Shown one piece after another: positions 60,313 through 64,000 of a stretch of 64,000 nt of DNA (positions are counted from its first letter, which is position 1; every line of letters begins with the position of its first letter). The notes under the pieces were generated by a model that saw nothing but the letters and a program-made list of their open reading frames with translations, did not search any database and was not told where the DNA came from. The translations under genes were made by a program, and so were the position numbers. The stretch is taken from NCBI RefSeq assembly GCF_046297895.1, contig NZ_JBKBHC010000009.1, positions 1-64,000 of the forward strand, in the 5' to 3' direction. This DNA is from Ferrovibrio sp046297895. Lineage in GTDB: Bacteria > Pseudomonadota > Alphaproteobacteria > Ferrovibrionales > Ferrovibrionaceae.

Positions 60313-63192
60313 TCACGCCGTCAGCGCGTCATCGACCAGTTTGGCCTGCTGCTGGTTATGCTTGCTCATCAGGCCGGTGGCCGGCGAGGCCGCCTCGACG
60401 CGGCCGGCATAAAGCGGCCGCTTCATCTTGATGTCGAGTTCGGCCAGCACGCCCTCGATATGGGGCTCGGCGAAGCTCCAGGCGCCCATGTTCTTCGGTT
60501 CTTCCTGGCACCACACCACCGTCTTGGCGTTCTTGTAACGCTTCATCTCGGTCAGCAGGGCCTTGTGCGGGAACGGATAGAGCTGTTCCACGCGCAGGAT
60601 AACCGTGTCCTTCATCTCGCGCTTCTGGCGTTCCTCGAAAAGGTCGTAGTAGACCTTGCCCGTGCACAGGATGATGCGCTTGATCTTGGCATCGTCATGC
60701 GGGGCATCATCCCACAGTACGCGGTGGAAGGACGAACCCGGGCCCATGTCGGTGAGCTTGGAAACCGCCAGCTTGTGACGCAGCAGCGATTTCGGCGTCA
60801 TCAGGATCAGCGGTTTGCGGAACTTGCGGTGCATCTGCCGGCGCAGGATGTGGAAGTAGTTCGCCGGCGTGGTGCAGTTCGCCACCTGCATGTTGTCTTC
60901 GGCGCAGAGCTGCAGATACCGCTCCAGGCGGGCCGAGCTGTGCTCGGGGCCCTGGCCTTCATAGCCATGGGGCAGCAGCACGGCGAGGCCGGACATGCGC
61001 ATCCACTTCACCTCGCCCGAGGAGATGAACTGGTCGAACACCACCTGGGCGCCGTTGGCAAAGTCGCCGAACTGGCCTTCCCACATGACCAGCGCGTTCG
61101 GCTCGGCCAGACTGTAGCCGTATTCGTAGCCCAGCACGGCGGCTTCCGACAGCAGGCTGTCGATCACCTCGTAATGGGCGGCCTTGTCATCGATGTGATT
61201 GAGCGGCACGTAGCGCTCTTCGGTCTGCTGGTCGTGCCAGACGCTGTGCCGCTGGCTGAAGGTGCCGCGGCCGCAATCCTGGCCCGACAGGCGCACGCCG
61301 AACCCTTCGAGCTGCAGCGAGCCGAAGGCCAGCGCTTCGGCCGTTGCCCAGTCCAGGCCCTCGCCCGCCTCTATGGCGGCGCGGCGGTTCTGGGTATTGC
61401 GCGCCAGCGTCTTGTGGATGTTGAAGCCGTCCGGCACGGTCGTGATGGCGCGGCCGATCTTCTTCAGCGTCTCGATCTCGACGGCGGTTGTGCCGCGGCG
61501 GTCGTCGCCCGAAGCGATTTCCAGGCCGGTCCACTTGCCTTCTAGCCAGTCGGCCTTGTTCGGCTTGAACGACTTCGAGGCTTCCAGTTCCTCTTCCAGG
61601 CGGTTCTGGAAGGTGGTGACCATGCCCTCGGCATCAGCCTCGCTGATCACCCCTTCCTCGATCAGGCGCTTGGCGTAGATCTGGCGCGTGGTCGGATGCG
61701 TCGCGATCGCGCGGTACATGATCGGCTGGGTGAAGGAAGGATCGTCGGTCTCGTTATGGCCGTGACGGCGATAACAGAACAGGTCGATCACCACGTCCTT
61801 CTTGAACTGCTGGCGGAATTCGGTGGCGATCTTGGCCACATGCGTCACGGCTTCCGGATCGTCGCCGTTGACGTGGAAGATCGGCGCCTGCACCACCTTG
61901 GCCAGGTCGGACGGATACGGCGACGAGCGCGAATAGGACGGGTTCGTCGTGAAGCCGATCTGATTGTTGACGATGATGTGGATGGTGCCGCCGGTGCGAT
62001 AGCCGCGCAGTTCCGAAAGCGCGAAGCATTCCGCCACCACGCCCTGGCCGGCAAAGGCCGCGTCGCCGTGCAGCAGCACGGTCATCACCTGGCCGCGCTC
62101 GGTGTCGCCCATCTGGGTCTGCTTGGCGCGCGACTTGCCCAGGCAGACCGGATTGATGATTTCCAGATGCGACGGATTCGCCGCCAGCGACAGATGCACC
62201 TTGTTGCCGTCGAACTCGCGGTCCGAAGAAACGCCAAGGTGATACTTCACGTCGCCCGAACCCTGGAAGTCGTCCGGGTGATAGGCCATGCCCTTGAATT
62301 CGGAAAAGATGGCGCGATAGGGCTTGGCCATCACATTGGCCAGGATGTTGAGGCGGCCGCGATGCGGCATGCCCAGTTCGATATCCTTCAGGCCAAGCTG
62401 GCCGCCGCGCTTGATGATGGCTTCCATCGCCGGGATCAGCGCCTCGCCGCCTTCCAGGCCGAAACGCTTGGTGCCGGTGAACTTCATGTGGCAGAAGCGC
62501 TCGAAAATCTCGCCTTCCACCAGCTTGTTGAGGATCGCCTTCTTGCCCTCGTTGGTGAAGTGGACGTCCTTGTCGCGGCCTTCGATGCGCTCCTGGATCC
62601 AGGCCTTCTGCTCCGGATGGTAGATGTGCATGAACTCGACGCCGATGGTCGAGCAGTAGGTGCGGCGCAGGATCTGCAGGATCTCGCGCAGGGTCGCCGT
62701 CTCCAGACCCAGCATGTTGTCGATGAAGATCGGCCGGTCCATGTCGGCTTCCGAGAAGCCGTAGGATTGCGGTTCCAGCTCAGGATGAGCGCCGGATGCC
62801 TGGATGCCGAGCGGATCCAGGTTGGCCATCAGATGGCCGCGGATGCGGTAGTTGCGGATCAGCATGGCCGCGCGGATCGTGTCCAGCGCTGCGGCGCGGG
62901 CATCGGCCGCCGAAGCACCGGCCTTGGCGGCGCGGTCGGCTGCCTTGGCCGCCTTGCCCTGGGCACCGAGCAGGCCCTCGTCCTCAAGCTGGATCAGCGC
63001 CGAGGCCGGCGCCCAGCTCGGACGGCTCAGGGCCTGTTTCGGCTGGCTGAAATCCTCGCCGAGGGCCTCGAAGAACTGCTTCCAGGACGGATCAACGCTG
63101 TCAGGATTGGCAACGTACTTGGCATACAGCTCCTCCACGAAGGTGCTGTTGCCACCATAGAGGAACTGCGTGCGTTCAAGCTGCGCCGTCAT
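60313..63192 (-). CDS. sucA: 2-oxoglutarate dehydrogenase E1
   Basis: SucA, 959 residues, the thiamine-diphosphate E1 that decarboxylates 2-oxoglutarate and transfers succinyl to SucB. The N-terminus FLYGGNSTFVEELYAKY is the E2-binding segment. The catalytic region holds IELGMPHRGRLNILANV, HLSLAANPSHLEIINPVC, the ThDP-binding GDAAFAGQGVVAEC and NNQIGFTTNP, followed by HGYEGQGPEHSSARLERYLQ. Length matches the alphaproteobacterial form. It lies between sucD (50 bases upstream) and sucB. Confidence 0.98.
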   Translation of the reverse strand: MTAQLERTQFLYGGNSTFVEELYAKYVANPDSVDPSWKQFFEALGEDFSQPKQALSRPSWAPASALIQLEDEGLLGAQGKAAKAADRAAKAGASAADARAAALDTIRAAMLIRNYRIRGHLMANLDPLGIQASGAHPELEPQSYGFSEADMDRPIFIDNMLGLETATLREILQILRRTYCSTIGVEFMHIYHPEQKAWIQERIEGRDKDVHFTNEGKKAILNKLVEGEIFERFCHMKFTGTKRFGLEGGEALIPAMEAIIKRGGQLGLKDIELGMPHRGRLNILANVMAKPYRAIFSEFKGMAYHPDDFQGSGDVKYHLGVSSDREFDGNKVHLSLAANPSHLEIINPVCLGKSRAKQTQMGDTERGQVMTVLLHGDAAFAGQGVVAECFALSELRGYRTGGTIHIIVNNQIGFTTNPSYSRSSPYPSDLAKVVQAPIFHVNGDDPEAVTHVAKIATEFRQQFKKDVVIDLFCYRRHGHNETDDPSFTQPIMYRAIATHPTTRQIYAKRLIEEGVISEADAEGMVTTFQNRLEEELEASKSFKPNKADWLEGKWTGLEIASGDDRRGTTAVEIETLKKIGRAITTVPDGFNIHKTLARNTQNRRAAIEAGEGLDWATAEALAFGSLQLEGFGVRLSGQDCGRGTFSQRHSVWHDQQTEERYVPLNHIDDKAAHYEVIDSLLSEAAVLGYEYGYSLAEPNALVMWEGQFGDFANGAQVVFDQFISSGEVKWMRMSGLAVLLPHGYEGQGPEHSSARLERYLQLCAEDNMQVANCTTPANYFHILRRQMHRKFRKPLILMTPKSLLRHKLAVSKLTDMGPGSSFHRVLWDDAPHDDAKIKRIILCTGKVYYDLFEERQKREMKDTVILRVEQLYPFPHKALLTEMKRYKNAKTVVWCQEEPKNMGAWSFAEPHIEGVLAELDIKMKRPLYAGRVEAASPATGLMSKHNQQQAKLVDDALTA

Positions 63193-63242
63193 CGATGTCG
63201 TGGCGCCGCTTGTTGGCCGGCGCCGCCCTCTTGTGAGTCCTG

Positions 63243-64000
63243 TTACTTCCCGTTCAACAGATCAACCAGGGTGGTGCCGAGCGCGGCAGGGCTATCCGAT
63301 ACGCGGATGCCGGCCGATCGCATGGCCTCCAGCTTGGTGTTCGCGTCGCCCTTGCCGCCCGAGATGATCGCGCCGGCATGGCCCATGCGGCGGCCCGGAG
63401 GGGCAGTGCGCCCGGCGATGAAGCCAACGGTCGGCTTCTTCACCTTCGACTTCTTGAGGAACTCGGCGGCTTCTTCCTCTGCGCTGCCGCCGATCTCGCC
63501 GATCATGATGATGCACTCGGTTTCCTTGTCCCCGAGGAACAGGTCGAGCGCGTCGATGAAGTTGGTGCCGTTGACCGGATCGCCGCCGATGCCGATGCAG
63601 GTGGTCTGGCCCAGGCCGGCCGCCGTGGTCTGCGCCACCGCCTCATAGGTCAGCGTGCCGGAGCGCGACACGATGCCGACCTTGCCGCGGCGGTGGATAT
63701 GGCCCGGCATGATGCCGATCTTGCATTCGCCCGGCGTGATGATGCCGGGGCAGTTCGGACCGATCAGGCGGGTCTTGGAACCGCCCAGGGCGCGCTTGAC
63801 CTTCACCATGTCGAGCACCGGAATGCCTTCGGTGATGCAGACCACCAGAGGGATTTCGGCATCAATGGCTTCCAGGATCGAGTCGGCCGCGAACGGCGGC
63901 GGCACATAGATCACGCTGGCATTGGCGCCGGTCTTGGAAACGGCCTCGGCGACAGTGTTGAAGACCGGCAGGCCGATATGCTGCGTGCCGCCCTTGCCGG
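63243..64000 (-). CDS. sucD: Succinyl-CoA synthetase alpha subunit (5' end cut)
   Basis: The C-terminal 252 or so residues of SucD, whose first codons lie beyond the window. Succinyl-CoA synthetase makes ATP or GTP from succinyl-CoA. The ANASVIYVPPPFAADSI region, LIGPNCPGIITPGECKIGIMP, GIVSRSGTLTYEAVAQ, CIGIGGDPVNGTNF and the phosphorylated His in MGHAGAIISGGKG are visible. The frame is open to the window edge. The missing N-terminus carries the CoA-binding start, and sucC is expected upstream. Confidence 0.96.
   Translation of the reverse strand, partial: GKGGTQHIGLPVFNTVAEAVSKTGANASVIYVPPPFAADSILEAIDAEIPLVVCITEGIPVLDMVKVKRALGGSKTRLIGPNCPGIITPGECKIGIMPGHIHRRGKVGIVSRSGTLTYEAVAQTTAAGLGQTTCIGIGGDPVNGTNFIDALDLFLGDKETECIIMIGEIGGSAEEEAAEFLKKSKVKKPTVGFIAGRTAPPGRRMGHAGAIISGGKGDANTKLEAMRSAGIRVSDSPAALGTTLVDLLNGK

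Noticed and set aside
59131..63648. Long plus-strand frames across sucB, sucA and sucD
   Set aside because: They are antisense to well-conserved enzymes, carry no domain signature and reflect codon bias in GC-rich DNA.

Overview
The window is GC-rich, gene-dense chromosomal DNA, most likely from an alphaproteobacterium of Rhodospirillales type. This is inferred from a SAM-II riboswitch in front of metZ, adjacent hrcA-grpE and dnaK-dnaJ pairs, a sucD-sucA-sucB-lpd order, a membrane-anchored cytochrome c of CycM type, an inositol-monophosphatase-type HisN, and a palindromic repeat of a kind common in that class. I see no rRNA, CRISPR, prophage or insertion sequence. Most of the content is housekeeping.

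Layout. 1-1.3 kb: a tRNA-Gly(GCC) with its own promoter, a glyoxalase-like gene and a palindromic intergenic repeat. 1.3-10 kb: tspO, the heat-shock genes hrcA and grpE, a CBS-domain histidine kinase, alkB and rarD (reverse strand), then dnaK and dnaJ. 10-19.5 kb: a DsrE-like protein, an AraC regulator with no sensor domain, dapB, a monooxygenase-fold protein, a DUF2244 protein, threonine ammonia-lyase, an SDR / alpha-beta hydrolase / amidotransferase run, an RsmB-type RNA methyltransferase and a creatininase-like protein. 19.5-23.6 kb: part of a histidine-utilisation locus (hutI and an FAD oxidase, divergent from hutF) with a HutC-like operator between the arms. 23.6-33.7 kb: argE, folE, apaG, an OmpA-type porin, metZ under a SAM-II riboswitch, a Tat-exported amine oxidase, an exported esterase divergent from a MarR/OhrR regulator across an AT-rich palindromic spacer, then pheA and kdsB.

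33.9-43.7 kb: cytochrome c, hisN and a Yej-type peptide ABC transporter with two tandem 604-residue binding proteins (yejA-yejA-yejB-yejE-yejF), followed by ghrA. 43.8-50 kb: a small membrane protein, a lipoprotein, priA, fructose-6-phosphate-aldolase-like transaldolase, DUF484, xerC and DUF3750. 50.2-52 kb: an overlapping DUF692 (MNIO family) / DUF2063 pair, the usual core of bufferin-type peptide modification, but with no precursor gene beside it. 52-57 kb: an M20 amidohydrolase, a small CxxC protein, an MFS carrier, a Tat-exported hydrolase and a DMT carrier. 57.2-64 kb: the 2-oxoglutarate dehydrogenase operon sucD-sucA-sucB-(small ABM-fold gene)-lpd on the reverse strand. sucD is cut by the window end.

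The points most worth following are the orphan MNIO/DUF2063 pair, the FAD oxidase inside the hut locus, the ABM-fold gene inside the suc operon, the AraC protein that appears to have lost its sensor domain, the duplicated YejA, and short tandem duplications that span the stop codons of dsrE-like, dapB and lpd.
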